Below are positions 1 to 7,918 of a DNA stretch of 64,000 bases, one piece after another. The notes under the pieces were generated by a model. It saw only the letters and a list, made by a program, of their open reading frames with translations, searched no databases and was not told the DNA's origin. Both the position numbers and the translations under genes were made by a program. Position 1 is the stretch's first letter. Every line of letters begins with the position of its first letter. Origin of the DNA: Streptomyces reniochalinae (GTDB lineage: Bacteria > Actinomycetota > Actinomycetes > Streptomycetales > Streptomycetaceae); assembly GCF_003323735.1 (NCBI RefSeq), contig NZ_QOIM01000036.1, positions 186,001 through 250,000 of the forward strand, in the 5' to 3' direction.

Positions 1-309
1 GTGCGGTCGGTGGTGGGCCGCCCGGGCGACGTCGTGGACTCGATCGACGGCGCGGCCGAGGCACAGGCGCTGGCGGACGTGCTCGCGGTGCGCATCAGCG
101 CCGAGCCGGGGGAGACGGTACGTCCCCTGCGGGACAACTGGGACCGCCTCGGCCTGGTCGCCGTCACCGGGGAAGACACCACAGCGGCGCTGCGGCGCGG
201 CGCCGCACTCGTCGGCGACGTGGTGAAGGTCCGCCTGAGAAGCTCCGAAGGCCGGCTGGGCCTGGCCCAGGCGGCTCCGGTGAGCGACGGGGCGGTGAGG
301 CAGGCGTGA
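1..309 (+). CDS. ATP-grasp family protein, C-terminal fragment (gene enters from left)
   Basis: The reading frame is open from base 1 and only the last ~102 residues are in the window, so the true start lies outside. The segment (GAAEAQALADVLAVRIS, then a stretch ending VVKVRLR) resembles the small C-terminal lobe that follows the catalytic core of ATP-grasp amino-acid ligases and biotin-carboxylase-like enzymes. No catalytic residues are visible in this portion. The stop TGA overlaps the GTG start of the next gene by four bases, so the two are probably translationally coupled and co-expressed. The ATP-grasp call rests on a weak family resemblance plus the context of a second ATP-grasp gene immediately downstream. 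Confidence 0.55.
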   Translation: MRSVVGRPGDVVDSIDGAAEAQALADVLAVRISAEPGETVRPLRDNWDRLGLVAVTGEDTTAALRRGAALVGDVVKVRLRSSEGRLGLAQAAPVSDGAVRQA

Positions 310-1661
310 GCGTTCTCGTTCTGCACCGCAACCCCCTCGCCGCCTTTCCCTACCGCCGCTGGCTGAACGGCGAAGCGCCCGGGATCGAGGACAGCAGCCC
401 GTACCGCGGCGACATCGTCGTCCTCGCCGCCCGCGACAAGATCGAGTCGGCCGGTGAGCAACTCCCCGGCGCCGGCGGCCACGACTTCACCCACCTCGAA
501 CTCTTCGACACCCTCGACGACGAGAGGGTGCACAGCCGCGCGTTCGCCCTCGCGCAGGAGTACCGGATCACGCACGTCATCGCCCACCACGAGGCGGACG
601 TGGCGCTCGCCGCCCGACTGCGCGAGCACCTCGGCCTCGACGGGGCGTGGAGCGCCGACATCGCGCCCTTCCGCGACAAGGTCCTCATGAAGCGGCTCGC
701 CCAGCGGGCCGGGATCGAGGTGGCGCCGCACACCGCGCCCTGCACCGCCGAGCAGGCCCGCGACTTCGCCGCACGCCACGGGTTCCCCGTCGTGCTCAAG
801 GACCGGGCGGGGTACAACTCCGTCGGTCTGAGCATCATCGCCGACAGGGAAGAGCTGGAGCTGCGGCTCGCACGCGACTACCGGGACGGCGCGCGGGACG
901 ACCTGCTCATCGAGGGCTTCGTGCCCGGGCGGATGTGCCATGTCGACGGTCTGGTCGCAGACAGCCGCATGGTGGCGGCCTGGCCCTCCCAGTACCAGTA
1001 CGACCTGGCCTCCTTCGGAACCGACCCGGGCCCGCGTATCGATCTGACCCTGGAGCGGGACGACCCGCTCACCCCGCGGCTGCTCCGGCTGGTCGAGCAG
1101 ACCCTGACGGCCCTGAAGCCGGAGAGCTCCCGGCTGGACACCCACGCCTTCCACGCGGAGGTCTTCCACACGCCCGACGACCGTCTGGTGCTGTGCGAGA
1201 TCGCGGCGAGATCGGGCGGCGCCAAGATCCGCGACGTCTTCGAGACCCTGTTCGGCATCCAGCTCGCCGTGCAGGTGACCCGCGCCGAGGCCGGTCTGTC
1301 GCTGCCCGCCGTCGAGGGCGCCGTGGACGACAGCGGGCTGCTGCTGCCGCGCTGCATGTCGGGCCAGGTGCTCACGATGAAGCGTCCCGGACTGGTGCGC
1401 TCGCTGCCCGCCGTCCCCGACGACGCGTGGGTGAGAGGCTTCTGGCTCTTCGCCGAAGAGGGACAGGTGATCGCCCCGGCCGCCGGCTCCGCGGACTTCC
1501 TCATGGCGGCGGTGGGCTCGGCACCGACCCGCCGCGCGTGCGAGCGCAGGCTCCGCGCCCTCGGCGACCGGGCCGCCGGACAGACGAAGATCGTGCCGCT
1601 CCCCGCCGAGGGACCACCGCCGCGGCGCGAGCGGGGCGCCCACAGGACGGAGGCGTCATGA
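306..1661 (+). CDS. ATP-grasp domain ligase
   Basis: A 451-residue protein with the ATP-grasp layout: an N-terminal Rossmann-like domain (about 1-110), a central nucleotide-binding part with FRDKVLMKRLAQRAGIEV and FPVVLKDRAGYNSVGL, and the metal/phosphate-binding end CEIAARSGGAKIRDVFE (about 298-314). Such enzymes activate a carboxylate as an acyl phosphate and join it to an amine or thiol. Those next to MFS genes often make dipeptides or modified amino acids. The GTG start is set by the GTGA overlap with the upstream gene, and the stop overlaps the MFS start (ATGA). The usual Asn of the ExNxRxGG motif is replaced (EIAARSGG), as in several carboxylate-amine ligases. The substrate cannot be inferred. 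Confidence 0.85.
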   Translation: MSVLVLHRNPLAAFPYRRWLNGEAPGIEDSSPYRGDIVVLAARDKIESAGEQLPGAGGHDFTHLELFDTLDDERVHSRAFALAQEYRITHVIAHHEADVALAARLREHLGLDGAWSADIAPFRDKVLMKRLAQRAGIEVAPHTAPCTAEQARDFAARHGFPVVLKDRAGYNSVGLSIIADREELELRLARDYRDGARDDLLIEGFVPGRMCHVDGLVADSRMVAAWPSQYQYDLASFGTDPGPRIDLTLERDDPLTPRLLRLVEQTLTALKPESSRLDTHAFHAEVFHTPDDRLVLCEIAARSGGAKIRDVFETLFGIQLAVQVTRAEAGLSLPAVEGAVDDSGLLLPRCMSGQVLTMKRPGLVRSLPAVPDDAWVRGFWLFAEEGQVIAPAAGSADFLMAAVGSAPTRRACERRLRALGDRAAGQTKIVPLPAEGPPPRRERGAHRTEAS

Positions 1662-2944
1662 GGGGGAAACCGGCGTCCGTCCTCACGTCCGTGCGCGTGA
1701 AGTACATGGCGGGCATGGTCGTCGACGCGACCGGCAGCGGCATGTACCTGCCGTTGTCCCTCCTCTACTTCCACCACGTCACCGGTCTGCCCCTCACCCA
1801 GGTCGGCGCCATCGTGACGACGGCCGCGGTGATCGGCCTGGTGAGCAACCCGGTCGCCGGCGTCCTCATCGACCGCTTCAGCGCCCGCGCCGTGCTGGTG
1901 GGCGGATACGTGCTGCGCGCCTCGGCGTTTTGCACCTACCCACTGGTCGACAACGGCGTGGCCGTCTTTGCGGTGGTGCTGCCGGTCGCTCTCGGCGACA
2001 CCTCCTACCCGCCGGCCATCCAGTCCTTCGTGGCGGAGATCGTGCAGGGCACCGCGCGGGACAAGCTGCTCGCCCTGCAACGCAGCCTGCGCAACGCGGG
2101 GCTCGGGATGGGCGGTCTCCTCGCGGGCGCGGCCCTCGCCCTCGACGAGTCGGGGTTCTACGTCGTCGTGTTCGGCGCGGCCGCCGGATACCTGCTCTCC
2201 GCCGCGCTGCTCAGCACGATCCGCCCCACCGCGCCGGCGCGGCAGCCCGGCGCCCGCGTCTCCCGCAAGGGTGGCTACCTGCTGGTGGCGCGGAACCGCC
2301 CGTTTTTGGGCCTCACCCTGCTGAACATCCCGACGGCCTTCGGATACACGGTACTGTCCGTGGCTCTGCCGGTGTACGTCACCCGGGAACTCGACGCCCC
2401 CGTCTCGCTGGTGGGCGTCCTGTTCGCGGTCAACACGGTCGGTATCGCGGTGCTCCAGGTTCCTGTGACCCGGATACTGGTCAGGTACCGCAGGACCCGC
2501 GCCGTGGCGCTGGGCGCGGGCGTCTTCGCGCTGTCGTTCGTCATGTTCGCCGTGCTGGGCAGCGTGTCGACCGGGGCCGCGCTGATCGCCGGCGTGTTCA
2601 CCGCGACCGGCGCCTTCACCGCGGGCGAACTGCTGCACGGCGCCACGGCCTCGGCGCTGGTCGCGCAGGCCGCGCCGGAGGAGACCCGCGGCCGGCACCT
2701 CGCCGTCTACCAGCTGTCGTGGGCGGTGCCGATCGCGCTGGCACCGACCGTGCTCACGGCGCTGCTCTCGCTGTCGTCCCTCGCGATGTGGCTGCTCCTG
2801 GCGGCGGCCACCGCGGGCTCCGCGCTGGGCGTGCTGCGCCTCGAACGCGTACTGCCGCAGGCCGCGGTGCACCCGGTGCGCCCGGTGCCGTCCGAGGGAG
2901 AACCGGCCGTTTCCCCGACCGGCTCCACAGGAAAGGTTGCGTGA
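1658..2944 (+). CDS. MFS transporter, probable exporter
   Basis: A 428-residue integral membrane protein with about 12 predicted helices. It starts near KYMAGMVVDATGSGMYLPLS and shows the loop motif GVLIDRFSARAVLVGG between helices 2 and 3, typical of drug-efflux MFS proteins. The ATG overlaps the stop of the ATP-grasp gene (ATGA) and is preceded by a good ribosome site (AGGACGGAGG). The position between an ATP-grasp ligase and a methyltransferase suggests that it exports the product of this operon or gives self-resistance. This is inference from context, because MFS sequence alone does not reveal the substrate. Confidence 0.9.
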   Translation: MRGKPASVLTSVRVKYMAGMVVDATGSGMYLPLSLLYFHHVTGLPLTQVGAIVTTAAVIGLVSNPVAGVLIDRFSARAVLVGGYVLRASAFCTYPLVDNGVAVFAVVLPVALGDTSYPPAIQSFVAEIVQGTARDKLLALQRSLRNAGLGMGGLLAGAALALDESGFYVVVFGAAAGYLLSAALLSTIRPTAPARQPGARVSRKGGYLLVARNRPFLGLTLLNIPTAFGYTVLSVALPVYVTRELDAPVSLVGVLFAVNTVGIAVLQVPVTRILVRYRRTRAVALGAGVFALSFVMFAVLGSVSTGAALIAGVFTATGAFTAGELLHGATASALVAQAAPEETRGRHLAVYQLSWAVPIALAPTVLTALLSLSSLAMWLLLAAATAGSALGVLRLERVLPQAAVHPVRPVPSEGEPAVSPTGSTGKVA

Positions 2945-2948
2945 CCCC

Positions 2949-3620
2949 ATGGGGATCTCCAGTTGGCGCGTGCTCGGTGCGGAGGACCCCGAGTTCGCCC
3001 AGGAAGAAGCCGCCGGGCAGAGCGGTCTCGTCAGTCAGCTGCGCCCGCTCATCGCGGAGCTGACCGTCCCTGGCGACCTGGTCTTCGACCCCTTCGCGGG
3101 GTGGGGCACCACACTGGTCGCCTGCGCGGCCGAGGGACGGCTCGGAGTCGGCATCGAGATCAACCCGGAGCGCGCGCGGCAGGCACGGCAACGCGTCGCA
3201 CGCCATCCGGAGCAGCGCATGCTCTGCGGCGACGCCCGCAAGCCGCCGCTCGAGCCCGACAGTGTGGCATTGGTCCTGTGCGACCTGCCGTACTTCGGCA
3301 CCGACCTGGACCTGGCGGCGCCCGACCCGGGACAGCTGTACGCGCTGCGCGACTACGACGCCTACCTGGCGGCACTCGACGAAACCTTCGCCGCCATCGC
3401 GGCGGTGATGCGGCCGGGCGCCCACGCGGTCATCGCCGTGCAGAACCGGCGGATCGCCGACCGGTTCGTCCCGCTGGCCTGGGACGCCGGGCGGGCACTC
3501 GGCCGCCATCTGACCCTGGGCGACGAGCGGGTACACCTGTACGACTGGCCGGTCAAGGACGAGGGCGACCCGATGCGCACGAACCGGTCGCACGAGTACC
3601 TGCTGATGGCACGGAAGTGA
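2949..3620 (+). CDS. N4/N6-type SAM methyltransferase
   Basis: A 223-residue protein with SAM motif I (DPFAGWGTT, about residue 47) followed by a catalytic motif IV variant, DLPYFG (about 112), the amino-methylating (D/N)PPY-type signature. Order I then IV fits alpha/gamma-class or Trm11/RlmKL-like amino methylases rather than beta-class restriction methylases. No target-recognition domain or restriction partner is present. It is the last gene of the ATP-grasp/MFS operon. The frame is open from a TTG at 2937, but AGGAAAGG (2929-2936) is correctly placed only for the ATG at 2949. It could act on nucleic acid or on the amine of the operon's small-molecule product; context favours neither decisively. 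Confidence 0.75.
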   Translation: MGISSWRVLGAEDPEFAQEEAAGQSGLVSQLRPLIAELTVPGDLVFDPFAGWGTTLVACAAEGRLGVGIEINPERARQARQRVARHPEQRMLCGDARKPPLEPDSVALVLCDLPYFGTDLDLAAPDPGQLYALRDYDAYLAALDETFAAIAAVMRPGAHAVIAVQNRRIADRFVPLAWDAGRALGRHLTLGDERVHLYDWPVKDEGDPMRTNRSHEYLLMARK

Positions 3621-3641
3621 GGCGGCGCGACGCGGCGGGCG

Positions 3642-4616
3642 TCAGCCTTCCGCGTCTCCGCGCCCCTCGGGAAGGGACGAACCCGCCCGCCACAGCCGCA
3701 GCTTGTCGGGGTTGAGCACCGACCAGATCTGCGTGATCCGGTCGCCCGCGATGTCGAACGCCAGCACGGAGACGGGCGCACCGTCCATCTTCGCGACCAG
3801 CCCCGGCTGACCGTTGACCGTGCTCTCCAGGAGCGTCAGGTCGGGCACCACGTCGATCCGGCCCGCGAAGAAGCGCGCGACCTCCTCGGCGCCCTCGACC
3901 GGGCGGAGCAGGGCAGGCACGAGTCCGCCACCGTCGCCGGTCGCCGTGGCCTCGGGGGCCAGCAGGCCGATGAGAGCGTCGATGTCCTTGGCCTCCCACG
4001 CCTGTTTGAACGCCCTGACGGTGTCGGCGCGCCGGGTGGCAGGGGCGGCGGGGGACTGCGACGAGCGGATGCGGCGGCGGGCCGACGAGGCCAGCTGCCG
4101 GCAGGCCGTCGGCGTCCGCCCGACGATCGCGGCCACCTCGGCGAAGGAGTAGCGGAAGACGTCGTGCAGGATGAACGCGACACGCTCGGCCGGGGTCATC
4201 AGTTCGAGCACGACGAGGAAGGCCATGTTGATCGACTCGTCGAGGGTGACACGGTCGGCCGGGTCGGCCGTGGTGCCGCCGCCCCACCGTCCGCTGACCC
4301 ACTCGGTGCCCGTGGGCAGCGGTTCCGGGACCCACTCGCCCACGTACCGCTCCCGCCTGGCCCGTGCGGAGCCGAGCTGGTCCAGGCAGATACGGCTGGC
4401 GACCGTCGTCAGCCAGCCACCGGGCGACTCGATGGCGTCCCGCTCCTGTGCCGGCATGGCGTACCAGCGGGTGTAGGTCTCCTGTACCACGTCCTCGGCC
4501 TCGGTCAGCGAGCCGAGGAGCCGGTAGGTGAGGTTGATCAGCTGGTGCCGCTCGCTCATGATCGCGCTCAGACCCGGATCGGGCCGGTCACGCTCGGCCC
4601 CTGATGGGTTGGTCAT
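3642..4616 (-). CDS. ECF41-type RNA polymerase sigma factor (SigJ-like) with SnoaL-like C-terminus
   Basis: A 324-residue protein. The sigma2 region (LTYRLLGSLTEAEDVVQETY, about 30-50) and sigma4 region (VFRYSFAEVAAIVGRTPTAC, about 165-185) are followed by a SnoaL-like domain of ~120 residues. This fusion is the hallmark of group ECF41, in which the extension replaces an anti-sigma factor. Both conserved extension motifs are recognisable: DGGG (DGGGL here, near residue 227) and NPDKL near the end. It is divergent from wrbA. ECF41 factors typically control one adjacent gene encoding an oxidoreductase, epimerase or carboxymuconolactone decarboxylase, which matches this context. No separate anti-sigma gene is nearby. 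Confidence 0.9.
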   Translation of the reverse strand: MTNPSGAERDRPDPGLSAIMSERHQLINLTYRLLGSLTEAEDVVQETYTRWYAMPAQERDAIESPGGWLTTVASRICLDQLGSARARRERYVGEWVPEPLPTGTEWVSGRWGGGTTADPADRVTLDESINMAFLVVLELMTPAERVAFILHDVFRYSFAEVAAIVGRTPTACRQLASSARRRIRSSQSPAAPATRRADTVRAFKQAWEAKDIDALIGLLAPEATATGDGGGLVPALLRPVEGAEEVARFFAGRIDVVPDLTLLESTVNGQPGLVAKMDGAPVSVLAFDIAGDRITQIWSVLNPDKLRLWRAGSSLPEGRGDAEG

Positions 4617-4698
4617 GTCCCGCCGGCTCCCTCGCTCGCTCCGTCCCCGCCGCTCAGCCCGACGAGACGCCCCGGCGAAAGACGAGGTGGGCGCGGCG

Positions 4699-4725
4699 CC
4701 TCACATTTCGCAGGGCTGCGTCGTC
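4699..4725 (+). promoter_or_regulatory. Candidate ECF41 promoter of wrbA
   Basis: CCTCACA (4699-4705) and CGTC (4722-4725) are separated by 16 bp. The ECF41 consensus as I recall it is TGTCACA-N16-CGTC, so five of seven -35 bases, all -10 bases and the spacing agree. The site lies 47 bp upstream of the wrbA start, between the sigma gene and its presumed target. Confidence 0.5.
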
Positions 4726-4772
4726 GTAACCGGTGAAGGGAACACTATCCCGATGACGAGGAAAAGGAACCG

Positions 4773-5384
4773 ATGTCGGAATCCGTGAACGTTTCGATCA
4801 TTTACTACAGCAGCACGGGCAACGTGTACTCCTTGGCGCAGGCGGCCGTCGAGGGCGCGGAGAAGGCCGGTGCGCAGGTCCGACTGCGCAAGGTCGCGGA
4901 GACGACACCGCAGGAGGTGATCAACACCAGGGACGAGTGGGTCCAGCACCTCCGGGACACCGCGGACGTCGCCGAGGTGCACCTCGACGACGTGGAGTGG
5001 GCCGACGTGGTGCTCTTCGGCACCCCCACCCGTTTCGGCAACCCGGCCAGCCAGCTGCGGGTGTTCATGGAGACCACAGGACCCCTGTGGTTCCAGGGCA
5101 AGCTCGCGGGCAAGGTGTACTCGGCCTTCACCGCCTCCAACACCCCGCACGGCGGGCAGGAGTCCACCATCCTGGCGCTGGCGAACACGTTCTACCACTG
5201 GGGCGGCGTCATCGTGCCCCCCGGCTACACCGACCCCGTCCAGTTCCAGTCGGGCAACCCCTACGGCACCTCCCACGTGGCCGGCGAGGGCGCACCCGGG
5301 GACGTGACCCTCCAGGCGGCACGCCACCAGGCCCGCCGCGCCGTCGAGATCGCGGCCGCGATCAAGGCGGGGACCACCGCCTGA
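4773..5384 (+). CDS. wrbA: NAD(P)H:quinone oxidoreductase, WrbA family
   Basis: A 203-residue flavodoxin-like protein. The FMN phosphate loop YYSSTGNVYSLAQAA is at the N-terminus, followed by GTPTRFGNPASQLRVFME (about 86-103) and FTASNTPHGGQESTIL (about 114-130), the three FMN-contacting segments of WrbA. The length matches the family. It reduces quinones by two electrons, avoiding semiquinone formation in oxidative stress. It is the first gene divergent from the ECF41 sigma factor and its likely target. The start ATG has GGAAAAGGAA just upstream. A long perfect palindrome downstream (5447-5476) probably terminates transcription. Confidence 0.95.
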   Translation: MSESVNVSIIYYSSTGNVYSLAQAAVEGAEKAGAQVRLRKVAETTPQEVINTRDEWVQHLRDTADVAEVHLDDVEWADVVLFGTPTRFGNPASQLRVFMETTGPLWFQGKLAGKVYSAFTASNTPHGGQESTILALANTFYHWGGVIVPPGYTDPVQFQSGNPYGTSHVAGEGAPGDVTLQAARHQARRAVEIAAAIKAGTTA

Positions 5385-5446
5385 CCTCTCACCCGTACCG
5401 GCACCTCTCACGGTCGGACACGGATCGCGCGCGGCTCCACAGGAGA

Positions 5447-5476
5447 CCGGGCAGGGCCTCGCGAGGCCCTGCCCGG
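5447..5476. terminator. Perfect 30-bp palindrome, probable wrbA terminator
   Basis: CCGGGCAGGGCCTC (5447-5460) is followed directly by its exact reverse complement GAGGCCCTGCCCGG (5463-5476) with GC between. The whole 30 bp is self-complementary. It sits 63 bp after the wrbA stop with no other gene nearby, which suits an intrinsic terminator without a U-tract, as is usual in high-G+C actinobacteria. Confidence 0.65.
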
Positions 5477-5528
5477 CAGCCGGCCCGCGGGACGCTGATG
5501 TCTGCACTCGTCGGCCGCTGCGAGCGCT

Positions 5529-5562
5529 TGCCGCCGCCGGCTGTCTGCCGCCGCCGGCTGTC
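5529..5562. repeat. 17-bp exact tandem duplication
   Basis: TGCCGCCGCCGGCTGTC occurs twice back to back (5529-5545 and 5546-5562) in the 384-bp space between wrbA and the beta-lactamase gene. It is followed by a partly inverted GTCGGCGGCG, so the second copy could pair locally. No function is evident. Confidence 0.8.
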
Positions 5563-5768
5563 GTCGGCGGCGTCTCAGCCCGGGTCTGCTCTGCTCCGGC
5601 CGAGCCCACCCGTACGCCCGAACGTTGCGTGAGCGCACGCGGGTTCGGCTCTCTTCGGCTCCCTGCCGCGGAGCGGTCCGTGCCGGGCGGTGACCCATGC
5701 CGGAACGGCATCAACAGCAGCGTTCTCGTCTTTGCCCGCCTGGGGCGCCGCCCAGCAGGATGCCTCGC

Positions 5769-6710
5769 ATGCGACCGATGAAGAAGCGGGCCACACTGCT
5801 CGCGGTGCCCGTACTCGTGGCCGGTGTGATCAGCGGGTGCGGTGAGGAGCGCTCCACCGGCGCAGGGTCGTCGGCGGGGGCCTCCGCGGCACCGTCCGCC
5901 TCCTCCGGGGAGAGCACCCCGGCACGCGTCACCGAAGCGCTGGCGACCCTGGAGAAGCGGCACGATCGCAGGCTCGGCCTGTACATGAGGGACACGGGCT
6001 CCGGCCGTACGGTGGAGTACCACGCGGACGAGCGGTTCGGGTTCTGTTCCACGGCCAAGGTCCTCCAGGCCGCTGCACTGCTGGAGCACGCGGACGAGGC
6101 GCAACTCAACCGGGTGATCACCTACGAGCGCGACGACCTGGAGGACCACGCGCCGATCACGAGGAAACACCTGGACACCGGGGCGTCGGTGCGCGCCCTG
6201 ATGAAGGCCGCACTCCAGTACAGCGACAACACCGCGGCGAACCTGCTGTTCGAGCAACTCGGTGGCCCCGCGGGGCTGCAACGGAAGATGCGCGGCCTGG
6301 GCGATCGGACCAGCGTGTTCGACCGCACCGAGCCGGACCTCAACGACACGCCGCCCGGCACCACGCACGACACCAGCACACCCCGGGCGCTGGCGCAGGA
6401 CCTGCGTCGCTTCCTGCTCGACGACGCGCTGGCCCCGGACCGGCGCGAGCTGCTGGCCTCCTGGATGCGCGGCAACACCACAGGCGACGACCTCATCCGC
6501 GCCGGTGTCCCCTCCGGGTGGAAGGTCGCCGACAAGACCGGATCCGGACTCACCTACGGCACGCAGAACGACATCGCGGTTGCCTGGCGCCCGCACGGAG
6601 CGCCGGTGATCATCGCGTTGATGTCCCGCGGCCACGACAAGGACTCCGCGTCGGACAAGGCCCTTATGGCGGAGGCCACCAAGGCGGCGCTCCCCGGCCT
6701 CGTGAGCTGA
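5769..6710 (+). CDS. bla: Class A beta-lactamase, lipoprotein
   Basis: A 313-residue protein with a lipoprotein signal (KKRATLLAVPVLVAGVISGC) whose lipobox ends at Cys, followed by a Ser/Ala/Gly-rich linker that would tether the enzyme outside the membrane. All class A serine beta-lactamase motifs are present in order: STAK (nucleophile Ser about residue 94), SDN in the YSDNTAANLL helix, EPDLN on the omega loop (general base Glu), and KTG in ADKTGSG. The enzyme hydrolyses beta-lactams. The frame is open from ATG 5697, but AGGA at 5757-5760 is correctly spaced for the ATG at 5769, just before the signal peptide. No linked regulator is seen. Confidence 0.95.
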   Translation: MRPMKKRATLLAVPVLVAGVISGCGEERSTGAGSSAGASAAPSASSGESTPARVTEALATLEKRHDRRLGLYMRDTGSGRTVEYHADERFGFCSTAKVLQAAALLEHADEAQLNRVITYERDDLEDHAPITRKHLDTGASVRALMKAALQYSDNTAANLLFEQLGGPAGLQRKMRGLGDRTSVFDRTEPDLNDTPPGTTHDTSTPRALAQDLRRFLLDDALAPDRRELLASWMRGNTTGDDLIRAGVPSGWKVADKTGSGLTYGTQNDIAVAWRPHGAPVIIALMSRGHDKDSASDKALMAEATKAALPGLVS

Positions 6711-6762
6711 GAGCACCGCCCGCCCGCCTGGCCGGCGGGGTCAGTGCCTCACTCGCAGTGCC

Positions 6763-7092
6763 TCACTCGTCTGCGCGCGTCAGGCAGTCGTAGGCGTACT
6801 CGGCCGTCCCGTTTCCTCTCCAGCGCACAGTGCTCGTGCCGTGCGCGGGGATCGGCACGCACTGGGGGCTCGCGCCGGAGCTCAACTGGACGGAACCGCT
6901 GATCTCCGCACCGCAGTCGTTGCGCAGTAAGGCCCAGCCAGGTCCCTGGTCGGTCAGCTCCGCACAGGCGCCGAGGACGTGGGACGCACCCGTCTCGGCA
7001 GCCGGTCCGGCTGCCGAGACGGCGTGAGCAGGTACGACGATCAACGCGGCGCCGGCCGCCAGCACACACCCGGCGCGCAACACTCGGAACAT
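6763..7092 (-). CDS. Small secreted four-cysteine protein, tendamistat-like spacing
   Basis: A 109-residue precursor. A Sec signal peptide (MFRVLRAGCVLAAGAALIVV, cleavage probably after AHAVSA) leaves a mature part of ~80 residues with four cysteines. The gaps between cysteines are 16, 17 and 24 residues. The alpha-amylase inhibitor tendamistat has 15, 17 and 27 as I recall it, with disulfides 1-2 and 3-4, and the surrounding alternating beta pattern is similar. The Trp-Arg-Tyr inhibitory triplet of tendamistat is not conserved: here GWALLRND. The ATG is set by GGGGAGGA seven bases upstream. It is probably a small beta-sandwich of the same fold with unknown target. Homology is proposed, not proven. 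Confidence 0.7.
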   Translation of the reverse strand: MFRVLRAGCVLAAGAALIVVPAHAVSAAGPAAETGASHVLGACAELTDQGPGWALLRNDCGAEISGSVQLSSGASPQCVPIPAHGTSTVRWRGNGTAEYAYDCLTRADE

Positions 7093-7346
7093 GGGTCCTC
7101 CCCGTGAGCAGTGCGGCAGCAGGCGTCCTCGACCGGCCCGCACCCCCGGACACGCCTTCACCGGCGGCCGTTGCGACCGCAGGACGCACCCGCGGTACGG
7201 CATCGGCCACCTCGTCCGGATCCTTGCCCACCGCGCATCCCACCGCAAGCCCATCCCGCCACTCGCGTCCCACAACACGCCGTGCGGCGGCGCCCGTTGG
7301 GCTGCCGCCGTGTCCGGCGCCCCTCATGGGGCGACGCTCTGCGTAC

Positions 7347-7775
7347 TCAGGCCGCGAGGACGCCGCAGCCCAGAACGAGGAGCGCCGCGACCTTGGCCAC
7401 CTCGCACGCCACGTAGACGAGGTGGGCGTGGGATCGCGGCAGGGATTCCCCCGCGAGCACCCTGTCGGATCGGCGGCTGAGGCGAGGCCGGACCACGGCG
7501 AGTTGCACGACCAGCACCGCGGCGGCCGCCGTGGCCGACACACCCGCCGTCACAGAGGCACCGCCGGTCGCGAGCGCCGTGACCACGACCAGGGCCAGTA
7601 CCACCTCCACCACGTTGAGGGCACGGAAGACGAGCCGGCCGATGCCCAGCCCGACGGGCACGGTCACGCCGGGGGCCCGGAACTTCAACGGGGCCTCAAG
7701 GAAGGAGATCGCCAGCACCATCCCGAGCCAGAGAAAGGTGACCGCGGTGACCAGCGCGGCTGACGTGGAGTCCAT
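7347..7775 (-). CDS. Integral membrane protein, four predicted helices
   Basis: A 142-residue protein. Hydrophobic segments occur at about 5-25, 50-68, 73-95 and 122-141, and a conserved-looking motif FLEAPLKFRAPGV follows the first helix. I recognise this motif from uncharacterised bacterial membrane proteins but can assign no function. It lies 143 bp downstream of nsrR on the same strand, so it may be co-transcribed with it and thus under NO-responsive control. The 254 bp after its stop contain only the end of the intergenic space and the N-terminus of the secreted-protein gene, with no further gene. Confidence 0.75.
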   Translation of the reverse strand: MDSTSAALVTAVTFLWLGMVLAISFLEAPLKFRAPGVTVPVGLGIGRLVFRALNVVEVVLALVVVTALATGGASVTAGVSATAAAAVLVVQLAVVRPRLSRRSDRVLAGESLPRSHAHLVYVACEVAKVAALLVLGCGVLAA

Positions 7776-7918
7776 CGGTGTTCGCCGTCCTTCGGTCGGA
7801 GGTGGATGTCCGGAAGGCCGCCGGTGCAGTCCGAGCGGGTCGCGTGCGTCGTCCGGGCCGTGTGCGTCGACCGGTTCGCATGCGCGCGAGGCCGCTCGCC
7901 GCGCCCGCGCACTTCACG

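Noticed and set aside
878..2950. A 690-codon open frame antisense to the ATP-grasp and MFS genes
   Set aside because: Composition is Arg/Gly/Gln/His-rich, as expected of a shadow frame at very high G+C; the plus strand carries recognised domains in the same bases.
4701..6716. A 671-codon minus-strand frame across wrbA and the beta-lactamase gene
   Set aside because: It spans two unrelated, well-supported plus-strand genes and a terminator palindrome, and has no homology.
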